Shown: positions 41,802 through 55,741 of the stretch, in pieces
Layout: each line of letters opens with the position of its first letter
Position numbering within the stretch: the stretch's first letter is position 1
Position numbers and translations under genes: made by a program
Assembly (NCBI RefSeq): GCF_034190915.1
Contig: NW_026947632.1
Location: 372,001-436,000, forward strand
Reading direction: 5' to 3'
Source of the DNA: Cavia porcellus
Taxonomy: Eukaryota > Chordata > Mammalia > Rodentia > Caviidae
Length of the DNA stretch: 64,000 nucleotides
Notes under the pieces: generated by a model
Seen by the model: only the letters and a program-made list of their open reading frames with translations
Told to the model about the DNA's origin: nothing
Databases searched by the model: none

Positions 41802-44084
41802 GTGGCGCTTTTCTCCACCCTACATTGCCACTCACTGCCTATCCTAATTCAGGCCTTCCGATTCACAACACCCCGTGATTTTTTCTCACTCTTACTAGTC
41901 AATGGCCTGTGGGAAACCCTTACAATGCGCACCACCTCGCGATGTTTTTCAGAATCTTATCCTACTTTACCACTGCATGTTTCCTGACCTCCCCATGCTG
42001 ACCACCCCGTGGCCCATTCCTCCTTCCTACATTGCCACTCACTGCCAATCCTAATTCAGGCCCTCCGATTCACACCACCCCGTGATGTTATTCTCACTCC
42101 TACTAGTGAATGGCCTCTTAGAAACCCTTACAATGCGCACAACCCCGTGATATTTTTCAGAATCCTATCCTACATTGCCACTGCATGTTTCCTGACCTCC
42201 CCATGTTGACCACCCCATGGCGCTTTTCTCCATCCTACATTGCCACTCACTGCCTATCCTAATTCAGGCCCTCCGACTCACACCAACGCGGTATGTTTTT
42301 CTCACTCCTACTAGTGAATGGCCTGGTAGAAACCCTTACAATGCGCACCACCCCGCGATGTTTTTCAGAATCCTATCCTACATTGCCACTGCATGTTTCC
42401 TAACCTCCCCATGCTGACCACCCCGTGGCCCTTTCTCCATCCTACATTGCCACTTACTGCCTATCCTAATTCAGGCCCTCCGATTTACACAACCCCGTGA
42501 TGTTATTCTCACTCCTACTAGTGAATGGCCTCTTGGAAACCCTTACAATGCTCTCAACCCCACGATGTTTTTCACAAAACTATCCTACATTGCCACTGCA
42601 TGTTTCCTGACCTCCCCATTGTGTCCACCTCATGGCGCTTTTCTCCATCCTACTTTGCCACTCACTGCCTATCCCAATTCAGGCCCTCCGATTCACAGCA
42701 AACCGTGATGTTATTCTCACTCCTACTAGTGAATGGCCTCTTAGAAACCCTTACAATGCGCACCACCCTGCGATTTTTTTCAGAAACCTATCCTACATTG
42801 CCACTGCATGTTTCCTGACCTACCCATGCTGACCACCCAGTGGCACTTTTCTCCATCCTACATTGCCACTCACAGCCTATACTAATTCAGGCCCTCCGAT
42901 TTACACCATCCTGTGATGTTTTTCTCACTCCTACTAGTGATTGGCCTGTTAGAAACCCTTACAATGCGCACCACCCCGGAATGTTTTTCAGAAACCTATC
43001 CCACATTGCCACAGGATGTTTCCTGACCTCCCCAAGCTGACCACCCCGTGGCGCTTTTCTCCATCCTACATTGCCACTCACTGCCTATTCTAATTCAGGC
43101 CCTCGGATTCACACAAACCCATGATGTTTTCTCACTGCTACTAGTGCATGACGTGTTAGAAACAATTAAAATGCGCAGCACCCCGCGATGTTTTTCAGAA
43201 TACTATCCTACATTGCCACTGCATGTTTCCTGACCTACCTATGCTGACCACCCTGTGGCGCATTTCTCCATCCTACATTGCCACTCTCTGGCTATCTTAA
43301 TTCAGGCCCTCCGATTTACCGCACCCCGTGATTTTTTCTCACTCTTACTAGTGAATGGCCTGTTAGAAACCCTTACAATGCCCACCACCCCGCGATGTTT
43401 TTCAGAATCCTATCCTACATTGCCACTGCATGTTTCCTGACCTCCCCATGCTGACCAACCCCGGCGCTTTTCTCCATCCTACGTTGCCACTCACGGCCTA
43501 TCCTAATTAAGGCCCTCCGACTCACACCACCCCGTGATGTTTTTCTCACTCCTACTAGTGAATGGCCTGTTAGAAACCCTTACAATGCCCACCACCCCGC
43601 GATGTTTTTCAGAATCCTATCCTACATTGCCACTGCATGATTCCTGACCTCCCCATGCTGACGACCCTGTTGCGCTTTTCTCCATCCTACATTGGCACTC
43701 ACTGCCTACACCAGTTCAGGCCCTCCGAATCACACCACCCCGTGATGTTTTTCTCACTCCTAGTAGTGAGTAGCCTGTTAGAAAACCTTGCAATGCGCAC
43801 CACCCCGCAGTGTTTTTCAGAAACCTATCCTACATTGCCACTGCATGTTTTCTGACCTCCCCATGCTGACCACACCGTGGCACTTTTCTCCATCCTACCT
43901 TGCGACTCACTGCCTATCCTAATACAGGCTCTCCGATTCACACCATCCCGTGATGTTTTTCTCACTCCTACTAGGGAATAGCTTGTTAGAAACCCTTACA
44001 ATATGCCCCACCCCGTTATCTTTTTCAGAAACCTATCCTACATTGCCACTGCATGTTTCCTGACATCCCCATGCTGACCACCCC
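41802..44084. repeat. 11-mer cassette, tandem unit 2 (2,283 bp)
   Basis: Its first monomer is chimeric. The left marker CTCCACCCTAC (C at 41,818) belongs to the monomer that normally follows the cassette (44,085). The right marker GGCCTTCCG (T at 41,856) belongs to the first cassette monomer (39,519). The exchange point lies within 41,819-41,855. This is what unequal exchange between sister copies, or an equivalent tandem duplication, predicts. Confidence 0.87.
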
Positions 44085-46578
44085 GTGGCGCTTTTCTCCA
44101 CCCTACATTGCCACTCACTGCCTATCCTAATTCAGGCCCTCCGATTCACACCACAACGTGATGTTTTTCTCACTCCTACTAGTGAATGGCCTGTCATAAA
44201 CCCTAACAATGCGCACCAACCTGAGATGTTTTACAGAAACCTATCCTACATAGCCACTGCATGTTTCCTGACCTCCCCATGCTGACCACCCCATTGAGCT
44301 TTTCTCCATCCTATATTACCACTCACTGCCTAACCCTGTTCAGGCCCTCCGATTCAAACCACCCCGTGATGTTTTTCTCACTCCTAGCAGTGAATAGCCT
44401 TTTAGAAAACTTTACAATGCGCACCACCCCGCAATGATTTTGAGAAACCTATCCTACATTGCCACTGCATGTTTCCTGACCTCCCCATGCTGACCACCCG
44501 GTGGCGCTTTTCTCCATCCTACATTGCCAATCACTGTCTATCCCAATTCAGGCCCTCCAATTCACACCTTCCCGTGATGTTCTTCTCAGTCCTACTAGTG
44601 AATGGCGTGTTAGAAACCCTTACAATGCGCACCACCCCGTGATGTTTTTCAGAAAACTATCCTACATTGCCACAGCATGTTTCCTGACCTCCCCATGCTG
44701 ACCACCCCGTGGCGCTTTTCACCATCCTACATTGCCACTCACTGCCTATCCTTATTCACACCGTCCTATTCACAACACCCCGTGATATTTTTTTCACTCC
44801 TACTAGTGAACGGCGTGTTAGAAACCCTTACAATGCACCACCCCGCGATCTTTTTCAGAAACCTATCCTATATTGCCACTGCATGTTTCCTGACCACACC
44901 ATGCTGACCACCCCGTGGCGCTTTTCTCCATCCTACATTGCCACTCACTGCCTATCCTAATTCAGGCCCTACGATTCACACCACCCCGTGATGTTTTTCT
45001 CACTCTTACTAGTAAATGGGCCTTTAGAAGCCCTTACAATGCGCACCACACCGCGATGTTCTTCAGAAAGCTATCCTTCATTGCCACTGCATGTTTCCTG
45101 ACCTCCCCAAGCTGACCACCCCGTGGCGCTTTTCTCCATCGTACATTGCCACTCACTGCCTATCCTAATTCAGGCCCTCCGATTCACACCATCCCGTGAT
45201 GTTTTTCTCATTCCTTCTATTGAATGCTGTGTTAGAAACCCTTACATTGCGCACCACCCAACGATGTTTTTCAGAAACATACCCTACATTGCCACTGCAT
45301 GTTTCCTGACCTCCCCATGGTGACCACCCGGTGGCGCTTTTCTCCATCCTACATTGCCACGCACTGCTTATCCTAATTCAGGCCCTCCGATTCACACCAC
45401 CCCATGATGTTTTTCTCACTCCTACTAGTTAATGGACTGTTAGAAACCCTTACAATGCGCACCACCCCGCGATGTTTTTCAGAAACCTATCCTAAATTGC
45501 CACTGCATGTTTCCTGACCTCCCCATTGTGTCCACCCCATGGCGCTTTTCTCCATCCTTCTTTGTCACTCACTGCCTATACCAATTCAGGCCCTCAGATT
45601 CACACCACCCCGTGATGTTATTCTCACTCCTACTAGTGAATGGCCTCTTAGAAACACTTACACTGCGCACAAACCCGCGATTTTTTTCACAAACCTATCC
45701 TACATTGCCACTTCATGTTTTCTGACCTCCCCATTCTGTCCACCCCGTGGCGCTTTTCTCCATCCTACATTGCCAATCACTGCCTATCCCAATTCAGGCC
45801 CTCCGATTCACACCACCCCTTGATGTTTTTCTCACTCCTACTAGTGAATGGCCTGTTAGAAACCCTTACAATGCGCACCACCCCGCGATGTTTTTCAGAA
45901 ACCTATCCTACATTGCCACTGAATGTTTCCTGACCTCCCCATGCTGACCACCCGGTGGCGCTTTTCTCCATCCTACATTGCCAATCACTGCCTATCCCAA
46001 TTCAGGCCCTCCGATTCACACCTTCCCGTGATGTTCTTCTCACTCAAACTAGTGAATGGCGTGTTAGAAACCCTTACAATGCGCACCACCCTGCAATGTT
46101 TTTCAGAAACCAATCCTACATTGCCACAGCATGTTTCCTGACCTCCCCATGCTGACCACCCCATGGCGCTTTTCACCATCCTACATTGCCACTCACAGCC
46201 TATCATTATTCACAACCTCCGATGCACAACACCCCATGAAGTTTTTCTCACTCCTTCTAGTGAATGGCCTGTTATAAACCCTTACAATGTGTACCACCCC
46301 GCGATGTTTTTCAGAAACCTATCCTACATTGCCACTGCATGTTTCCTGACCTCCCCATTCTGTCCACCCTGTGGCGCTTTTCTGCATCCTTCATTGCCAC
46401 TCACTGCCTATCCCAATTCAGGCCCTCCGATTCACACCACCCCGTGATGTTTTTCTCACTCCTACTAGTGAATGGCCTATTTGAAACCCTTAAAATGCGC
46501 ACCACCCCGCGATGTTTTTCAGAAACCTATCCTACATTGCCACTGCATGTTTCCTGAACTCCCCATGCTGACCACCCC
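44085..46578. repeat. Right part of a HOR copy
   Basis: Twelve monomers matching 36,819-39,312 at offset 7,266 and 49,913-52,406 at offset 5,828. This supplies the second half of the 28-mer HOR directly upstream of complete copy H2. Copy-specific changes include AGTGAACGGCGTG near 44,810. Confidence 0.82.
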
Positions 46579-49500
46579 GTGGCGCTTTTCTCCATCCTAC
46601 ATTTCCACTCACTGCCTATGCTAATTCAGACCCTCCGATACACAACACCCCGTGATGTTTTTTTCACTCCTACTAGTGAATGGCCTGTTAGAAACCCTTA
46701 CAATGCACCACCACGTGATCATTTACAGAAACCTATCCTACATTGCCACTGCATGTTTCCTGACCACCCGATGCTGACCACCCCGTGGCGCTTTTCCCAA
46801 TCCTACATTGCCACTCACTGCCTATTCTAATTCAGGCCCTCCGATTCACACAAACCTGGGATGTTATTCTCACTTTTCTACAAGAGGCAATGTAGCATGG
46901 CGTGTTAGAAACAATTAAAATGCGCACCACCCCGCGATGTTTTTGAGAATCCTATCCTACATTGCCACTGCAGGTTTCCTGACCTACCCATGCTGACCAC
47001 CCCATGACGCTTTTCTCCATCCTACATTGCCACTCACTGCCTATCCTAATTCAGGCCCTCCGATTCACACCACCCCGTGATTTTTTCTCACTCTTTCTAG
47101 TGAATGGCCTGTTAGAAACCCTTACAATGCGCACCACCCCTGATGTTTTTCAGAATCCTATCCTACATTGCCACTGCATGATTCCTGCCCTCCCCATGCT
47201 GACCTCCCCGTGGCCCATTTCTCCATCCTACATTGCCACTTACTGCCTATCCTAATTCAGGCTCTCCGATTCACACCACACCGTGATGTTATTCTCACTC
47301 CTACTAGTGAATGGCCTCTTAGAAACCCTTACTATGCACACAAACACGCGATGTTTTTCACAAACCTATCCTACATTGCCACTGCATGTTTCCTGACCTC
47401 CCCATTCTGTCCACCCTGTGGCGCTTTTCTGCATCCTTCATTGCCAATCACTGCCTATCCCAATTCAGGCCCTCCGATTCACACCACCCCATGATGTTTT
47501 TCTCACTCCTACTAGTGAATCGCCTGTAGGAAACCCTTAAAATGTGAACCACCCCACGATGTTTTTTCACAAATCTATCCTACATTGCCCTGCATGTTTC
47601 CTGACCTCCCCATGCTGACCACTCCGTGACGCTTTTCTCCATCTTACATTGCCACTTACTGCCTTTCCTAATTCAGGCCCTCCTATTAACACCACCCCGT
47701 GATGTTTTTTTGATTCCTGCTAGTGAATGGCCTGTTAGAAACCCTTACAATGCGCACCACTCCTTGATGTTTTTCAGAAACCTATCCTACATTGCCACTG
47801 CATGTGTCCTGACCTCCCCATGCTGACCACACCATGGCGCTTTTGTCCATACCACATTGCCACTCAATGCCTTTTCTAATTCAGGCCCTACGATTCACAC
47901 CACCCCATGAAATTTTTCTCACTCCTTCTAGTGAATGGCCTGTTAGAAACCCTTACAATCCGCACCACCCCGCGATGTTTTTCAGAAACCTATCCTACAT
48001 TGCCACTGCATGTTTCCTGACCTCCCCATGCTGACCACCCCGTGGCCGTTTTCTCCATCCTACATTGCCACTCACTGCCTATCCTAATCCAGGCCCTCCG
48101 ATTCACACCACTCCATGATGTTTTTCTCACCCCTACTAGTGAATGGCCTGTTAAAAACCCTTACAATGCACACTACCCCGCGATGTTTTTCAGAAACCTG
48201 TCCTACATTGCCACTGCATGTTTCCTGACCTCCCCAAGCTGACCACCCAATGGCGCTTTTCTCCATCCTACATTGCCACTCACTGCCTATCCTAATTCAG
48301 GCCCTCCGATTCACACCACACGGTGCTGTTTTTCTCACGGCTACTAGTGCATGGCGTGTAAGTAACAATTACAATGTGCAACACCCTGCAATGTTTTTCA
48401 GAAACCTATCCTACATTGCTACTGCATGTTTCCTGACCTCCCGATGCTGACCAGCCCGTGGCGCTTTTGTCCGTCCTACATTGCCACTCACTGCCTAACA
48501 TAATTCAGGTCCTCTGATTCACACCACCCCGTGATGTTTTTCTCACTCCTACTAGTGAATGGCCTGTTAGAAACACTTACAATGCACCACCCCGCGATCA
48601 TTTACAGAAACCTATCCTACATTGCCACTGCATGTTTCCTGACCACCCGATGCTGACCACCCCGTGGTGCTTTTCCCAATCCTACATTGCCACTCACTGC
48701 CTATTCTAATTCAGGCCCTCCGCTTCACACAAACCCGTGATGTTATTCTCACTTTTCTACAAGAGCATGGCGTGTTAGAAACAGTTAAAATGCGCACCAC
48801 CCCGCGATGATTTTCAGAATCCTATCCAACATTGCCACTGCAGGTTTCCTGACCTACCCATGCTGACCACCCCGTGACGCTTTTCTCCATCCTACATTGC
48901 CACTCACTGCTTATCCTAATTCAGGCCCTCCGATTCACACCACCCCGTGATTTTTTCTCACTCTTACTAGTGAATGGCCTGTTAGAAACCCTTACAATGC
49001 GCACCACCCCGCGATGTTTTTCAGAATCCTATCCTACATTGCCACTGCATGATTCCTGCCCTCCCCATGCTGACCACCCCGTGGCCCATTTCTCCATCCT
49101 ACATTACCACTTACTGCCTATCCTAATTCAGGCTCTCCGATTCACACCACCCCGTGATGTTATTCTCACTCCTACTAGCGAATGTTCTCTTAGAAACACT
49201 TACTATGCGCACAAACACGCGATGTTTTTCGCAAACCTATCCTACATTGCCACTGCATGTTTCCTGACCTCCCCATTCTGTCCACCCTGTGGCGCTTTTC
49301 TGCATCCTTCATTGCCACTCACTGCCTATTCCAATTCAGGCCCTCCGAATCACACCACACCATGATGTTTTTCTCACTCCTACTAGTGAATGGCCTGTTA
49401 GAAACCCTTAAAATGCGAACCACCCCGCGATGTTTTTCAGAATCCTATCCTACATTGCCACTGCATGATTCCTGACCTCCCCAAGCTGACGACCCTGTTG

Positions 49501-52406
49501 CGCTTTTCTCCATCCTACATTGCCACTCACTGCCTACACCAGTTCAGGCCCTCCGAATCACACCACCCCGTGATGTTTTTCTCACTCCTAGTAGTGAGTA
49601 GCCTGTTAGAAAACCTTGCAATGCGCACCACCCCGCAGTGTTTTTCAGAAACCTATCCTACATTGCCACTGCATGTTTTCTGACCTCCCCATGCTGACCA
49701 CACCGTGGCACTTTTCTCCATCCTACCTTGCGACTCACTGCCTATCCTAATACAGGCTCTCCGATTCACACCATCCCGTGATGTTTTTCTCACTCCTACT
49801 AGGGAATAGCTTGTTAGAAACCCTTACAATATGCCCCACCCCGTTATCTTTTTCAGAAACCTATCCTACATTGCCACTGCATGTTTCCTGACATCCCCAT
49901 GCTGACCACCCCGTGGCGCTTTTCTCCACCCTACATTGCCACTCACTGCCTATCCTAATTCAGGCCCTCCGATTCACACCACAACGTGATGTTTTTCTCA
50001 CTCCTACTAGTGAATGGCCTGTCATAAACCCTAACAATGCGCACCAACCTGAGATGTTTTACAGAAACCTATCCTACATAGCCACTGCATGTTTCCAGAC
50101 CTCCCCATGCTGACCACCCCATTGAGCTTTTCTCCATCCTATATTACCACTCACTGCCTAACCCTGTTCAGGCCCTCCGATTCAAACCACCCCGTGATGT
50201 TTTTCTCACTCCTAGCAGTGAATAGCCTTTTAGAAAACTTTACAATGCGCACCACCCCGCAATGATTTTGAGAAACCTATCCTACATTGCCACTGCATGT
50301 TTCCTGACCTCCCCATGCTGACCACCCGGTGGCGCTTTTCTCCATCCTACATTGCCAATCACTGTCTATCCCAATTCAGGCCCTCCAATTCACACCTTCC
50401 CGTGATGTTCTTCTCAGTCCTACTAGTGAATGGCGTGTTAGAAACCCTTACAATGCGCAAAACCCCGTGATGTTTTTCAGAAAACTATCCTACATTGCCA
50501 CAGCATGTTTCCTGACCTCCCCATGCTGACCACCCCGTGGCGCTTTTCACCATCCTACATTGCCACTCACTGCCTATCCTTATTCACACCGTCCTATTCA
50601 CAACACCCCGTGATATTTTTTTCACTCCTACTAGTGAATGGCGTGTTAGAAACCCTTACAATGCACCACCCCGTGATCTTTTTCAGAAACCTATCCTATA
50701 TTGCCACTGCATGTTTCCTGACCACACCATGCTGACCACCCCGTGGCGCTTTTCTCCATCCTACATTGCCACTCACTGCCTATCCTAATTCAGGCCCTAC
50801 GATTCACACCACCCCGTGATGTTTTTCTCACTCTTACTAGTAAATGGGCCTTTAGAAGCCCTTACAATGCGCACCACACCGCGATGTTCTTCAGAAAGCT
50901 ATCCTTCATTGCCACTGCATGTTTCCTGACCTCCCCAAGCTGACCACCCCGTGGCGCTTTTCTCCCTCGTACATTGCCACTCACTGCCTATCCTAATTCA
51001 GGCCCTCCGATTCACACCATCCCGTGATGTTTTTCTCATTCCTTCTATTGAATGCTGTGTTAGAAACCCTTACATTGCGCACCACCCAACGATGTTTTTC
51101 AGAAACATACCCTACATTGCCACTGCATGTTTCCTGACCTCCCCATGGTGACCACCCGGTGGCGCTTTTCTCCATCCTACATTGCCACGCACTGCTTATC
51201 CTAATTCAGGCCCTCCGATTCACACCACCCCATGATGTTTTTCTCACTCCTACTAGTTAATGGACTGTTAGAAACCCTTACAATGCGCACAACCCCGCGA
51301 TGTTTTTCAGAAACCTATCCTAAATTGCCACTGCATGTTTCCTGACCTCCCCATTGTGTCCACCCCATGGCGCTTTTCTCCATCCTTCTTTGTCACTCAC
51401 TGCCTATACCAATTCAGGCCCTCAGATTCACACCACCCCGTGATGTTATTCTCACTCCTACTAGTGAATGGCCTCTTAGAAACACTTACACTGCGCACAA
51501 ACCCGCGATTTTTTTCACAAACCTATCCTACATTGCCACTTCATGTTTTCTGACCTCCCCATTCTGTCCACCCCGTGGCGCTTTTCTCCATCCTACATTG
51601 CCAATCACTGCCTATCCCAATTCAGGCCCTCCGATTCACACCACCCCTTGATGTTTTTCTCACTCCTACTAGTGAATGGCCTGTTAGAAACCCTTACAAT
51701 GCGCACCACCCCGCGATGTTTTTCAGAAACCTATCCTACATTGCCACTGCATGTTTCCTGACCTCCCCATGCTGACCACCCGGTGGCGCTTTTCTCCATC
51801 CTACATTGCCAATCACTGCCTATCCCAATTCAGGCCCTCCGATTCACACCTTCCCGTGATGTTCTTCTCACTCAAACTAGTGAATGGCGTGTTAGAAACC
51901 CTTACAATGCGCACCACCCTGCAATGTTTTTCAGAAACCAATCCTACATTGCCACAGCATGTTTCCTGACCTCCCCATGCTGACCACCCCATGGCGCTTT
52001 TCACCATCCTACATTGCCACTCACAGCCTATCATTATTCACAACCTCCGATTCACAACACCCCATGATGTTTTTCTCACTCCTTCTAGTGAATGGCCTGT
52101 TATAAACCCTTACAATGTGTACCACCCCGCGATGTTTTTCAGAAACCTATCCTACATTGCCACTGCATGTTTCCTGACCTCCCCATTCTGTCCACCCTGT
52201 GGCGCTTTTCTGCATCCTTCATTGCCACTCACTGCCTATCCCAATTCAGGCCCTCCGATTCACACCACCCCGTGATGTTTTTCTCACTCCTACTAGTGAA
52301 TGGCCTATTTGAAACCCTTAAAATGCGCACCACCCCGCGATGTTTTTCAGAAACCTATCCTACATTGCCACTGCATGTTTCCTGAACTCCCCATGCTGAC
52401 CACCCC
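46579..52406. repeat. 28-monomer HOR, copy H2 (5,828 bp)
   Basis: Same monomer series and length variants as H1 and H3, with the inverted insertion at 46,886-46,895. It shares private variants with H3 that H1 lacks, for example ACTCCTTGATG near 47,760/57,960 and CCAAGCTGACGACC near 49,483/59,683. H2 and H3 are thus the closer pair. Confidence 0.88.
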
Positions 52407-54376
52407 GTGGCGCTTTTCTCCATCCTACATTTCCACTCACTGCCTATGCTAATTCAGACCCTCCGATACACAACACCCCGTGATGTTTTTTTCACTCCTA
52501 CTAGTGAATGGCCTGTTAGAAACCCTTACAATGCACCACCACGTGATCATTTACAGAAACCTATCCTACATTGCCACTGCATGTTTCCTGACCACCCGAT
52601 GCTGACCACCCCGTGGTGCTTTTCCCAATCCTACATTGCCACTCACTGCCTATTCTAATTCAGGCCCTCCGATTCACACAAACCTGGGATGTTATTCTCA
52701 CTTTTCTACAAGAGGCAATGTAGCATGGCGTGTTAGAAACAATTAAAATGCGCACCACCCTGCGATGTTTTTGAGAATCCTATCCTACATTGCCACTGCA
52801 GGTTTCCTGACCTACCCATGCTGACCACCCCATGACGCTTTTCTCCATCCTACATTGCCACTCACTGCCTATCCTAATTCAGGCCCTCCGATTCACACCA
52901 CCCCGTGATTTTTTCTCACTCTTTCTAGTGAATGGCCTGTTAGAAACCCTTACAATGCGCACCACCCCTGATGTTTTTCAGAATCCTGTCCTACATTGCC
53001 ACTGCATGATTCCTGCCCTCCCCATGCTGACCTCCCCGTGGCCCATTTCTCCATCCTACATTGCCACTTACTGCCTATCCTAATTCAGGCTCTCCGATTC
53101 ACACCACACCGTGATGTTATTCTCACTCCTACTAGTGAATGGCCTCTTAGAAACCCTTACTATGCACACAAACACGCGATGTTTTTCACAAACCTATCCT
53201 ACATTGCCACTGCATGTTTCCTGACCTCCCCATTCTGTCCACCCTGTGGCGCTTTTCTGCATCCTTCATTGCCAATCACTGCCTATCCCAATTCAGGCCC
53301 TCCGATTCACACCACCCCATGATGTTTTTCTCACTCCTACTAGTGAATGGCCTGTAGGAAACCCTTAAAATGTGAACCACCCCGCGATGTTTTTTCACAA
53401 ATCTATCCTACATTGCCCTGCATGTTTCCTGACCTCCCCATGCTGACCACTCCGTGAAGCTTTTCTCCATCTTACATTGCCACTTACTGCCTTTCCTAAT
53501 TCAGGCCCTCCTATTAACACCACCCCGTGATGTTTTTTTGATTCCTGCTAGTGAATGGCCTGTTAGAAACCCTTACAATGCGCACCACTCCGCGATGTTT
53601 TTCAGAAACCTATCCTACATTGCCACTGCATGTGTCCTGACCTCCCCATGCTGACCACACCATGGCGCTTTTGTCCATACCACATTGCCACTCAATGCCT
53701 TTTCTAATTCAGGCCCTACGATTCACACCACCCCATGAAATTTTTCTCACTCCTTCTAGTGAATGGCCTGTTAGAAACCCTTACAATCCGCACCACCCCG
53801 CGATGTTTTTCAGAAACCTATCCTACATTGCCACTGCATGTTTCCTGACCTCCCCATGCTGACCACCCCGTGGCCGTTTTCTCCATCCTACATTGCCACT
53901 CACTGCCTATCCTAATCCAGGCCCTCCGATTCACACCACTCCATGATGTTTTTCTCACCCCTACTAGTGAATGGCCTGTTAAAAAACCTTACAATGCACA
54001 CTACCCCGCGATGTTTTTCAGAAACCTGTCCTACATTGCCACTGCATGTTTCCTGACCTCACCAAGCTGACCACCCAATGGCGCTTTTCTCCATCCTACA
54101 TTGCCACTCACTGCCTATCCTAATTCAGGCCCTCCGATTCACACCACACGGTGCTGTTTTTCTCACGGCTACTAGTGCATGGCGTGTAAGTAACAATTAC
54201 AATGTGCAACACCCTGCAATGTTTTTCAGAAACCTATCCTACATTGCTACTGCATGTTTCCTGACCTCCCGATGCTGACCAGCCCGTGGCGCTTTTGTCC
54301 GTCCTACATTGCCACTCACTGCCTAACCTAATTCAGGTCCTCTGATTCACACCACCCCGTGATGTTTTTCTCACTC
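52407..54376. repeat. Truncated HOR copy, first nine to ten monomers
   Basis: It matches 46,579-48,548 at offset 5,828, including the inverted insertion at 52,714-52,723. Subunit B markers such as CAGAATCCTGTCC (near 52,985) and CCGTGAAGC (near 53,454) recur at 63,185 and 63,654. The copy breaks off within 54,344-54,376. Confidence 0.82.
54344..54376. other. Deletion junction inside the HOR (11 monomers lost)
   Basis: Left of this tract the sequence follows 48,458-48,515 (GGTCCTCTGATTC; offset 5,828). Right of it the sequence follows about 50,834 onward (CACTCTTACTAGTAAAT; offset 3,543). The two parents are identical across these 33 bases. The difference of 2,285 bp equals 11 monomers. Confidence 0.8.
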
Positions 54377-55741
54377 TTACTAGTAAATTGGCCTTTAGAA
54401 GCCCTTACAATGCGCACCACACCGCGATGTTCTTCAGAAAGCTATCCTTCATTGCCACTGCATGTTTCCTGACCTCCCCAAGCTGACCACCCCGTGGCGC
54501 TTTTCTCCATCGTACATTGCCACTCACTGCCTATCCTAATTCAGGCCCTCCGATTCACACCATCCCGTGATGTTTTTCTCATTCCTTCTATTGAATGCTG
54601 TGTTAGAAACCCTTACATTGCGCACCACCCAACGATGTTTTTCAGAAACATACCCTACATTGCCAATGCATGTTTCCTGACCTCCCCATGGTGACCACCC
54701 GGTGGCGCTTTTCTCCATCCTACATTGCCACGCACTGCTTATCCTAATTCAGGCCCTCCGATTCACACCACCCCATGATGTTTTTCTCACTCCTACTAGT
54801 TAATGGACTGTTAGAAACCCTTACAATGCGCACCACCCCGCGATGTTTTTCAGAAACCTATCCTAAATTGCCACTGCATGTTTCCTGACCTCCCCATTGT
54901 GTCCACCCCATGGCGCTTTTCTCCATCCTTGTTTGTCACTCACTGCCTATACCAATTCAGGCCCTCAGATTCACACCACCCCGTGATGTTATTCTCACTC
55001 CTACTAGTGAATGGCCTCTTAGAAACACTTACACTGCGCACAAACCCGCGATTTTTTTCACAAACCTATCCTACATTGCCACTTCATGTTTTCTGACCTC
55101 CCCATTCTGTCCACCCCGTGGCGCTTTTCTCCATCCTACATTGCCAATCACTGCCTATCCCAATTCAGGCCCTCCGATTCACACCACCCCTTGATGTTTT
55201 TCTCACTCCTACTAGTGAATGGCCTGTTAGAAACCCTTACAATGCGCACCACCCCGCGATGTTTTTCAGAAACCTATCCTACATTGCCACTGCATGTTTC
55301 CTGACCTCCCCATGCTGACCACCCGGTGGCGCTTTTCTCCATCCTACATTGCCAATCACTGCCTATCCCAATTCAGGCCCTCCGATTCACACCTTCCCGT
55401 GAAGTTCTTCTCACTCAAACTAGTGAATGGCGTGTTAGAAACCCTTACAATGCGCACCACCCTGCAATGTTTTTCAGAAACCAATCCTACATTGCCACAG
55501 CATGTTTCCTGACCTCCCCATGCTGACCACCCCATGGCGCTTTTCACCATCCTACATTGCCACTCACAGCCTATCATTATTCACAACCTCCGATTCACAA
55601 CACCCCATGATGTTTTTCTCACTCCTTCTAGTGAATGGCCTGTTATAAACCCTTACAATGTGTACCACCCCGCGATGTTTTTCAGAAACCTATCCTACAT
55701 TGCCACTGCATGTTTCCTGAACTCCCCATGCTGACCACCCC
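54377..55741. repeat. HOR right-hand part, shortened by one monomer
   Basis: It matches 50,834-52,198 at offset 3,543 and 45,006-46,370 at offset 9,371. After 55,734 the offset to the other copies falls by 208 bp. The monomer with CTGCATCCTTCATTGCC (for example 46,371-46,578) is missing, and 55,742 begins the HOR first monomer directly. Confidence 0.78.
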
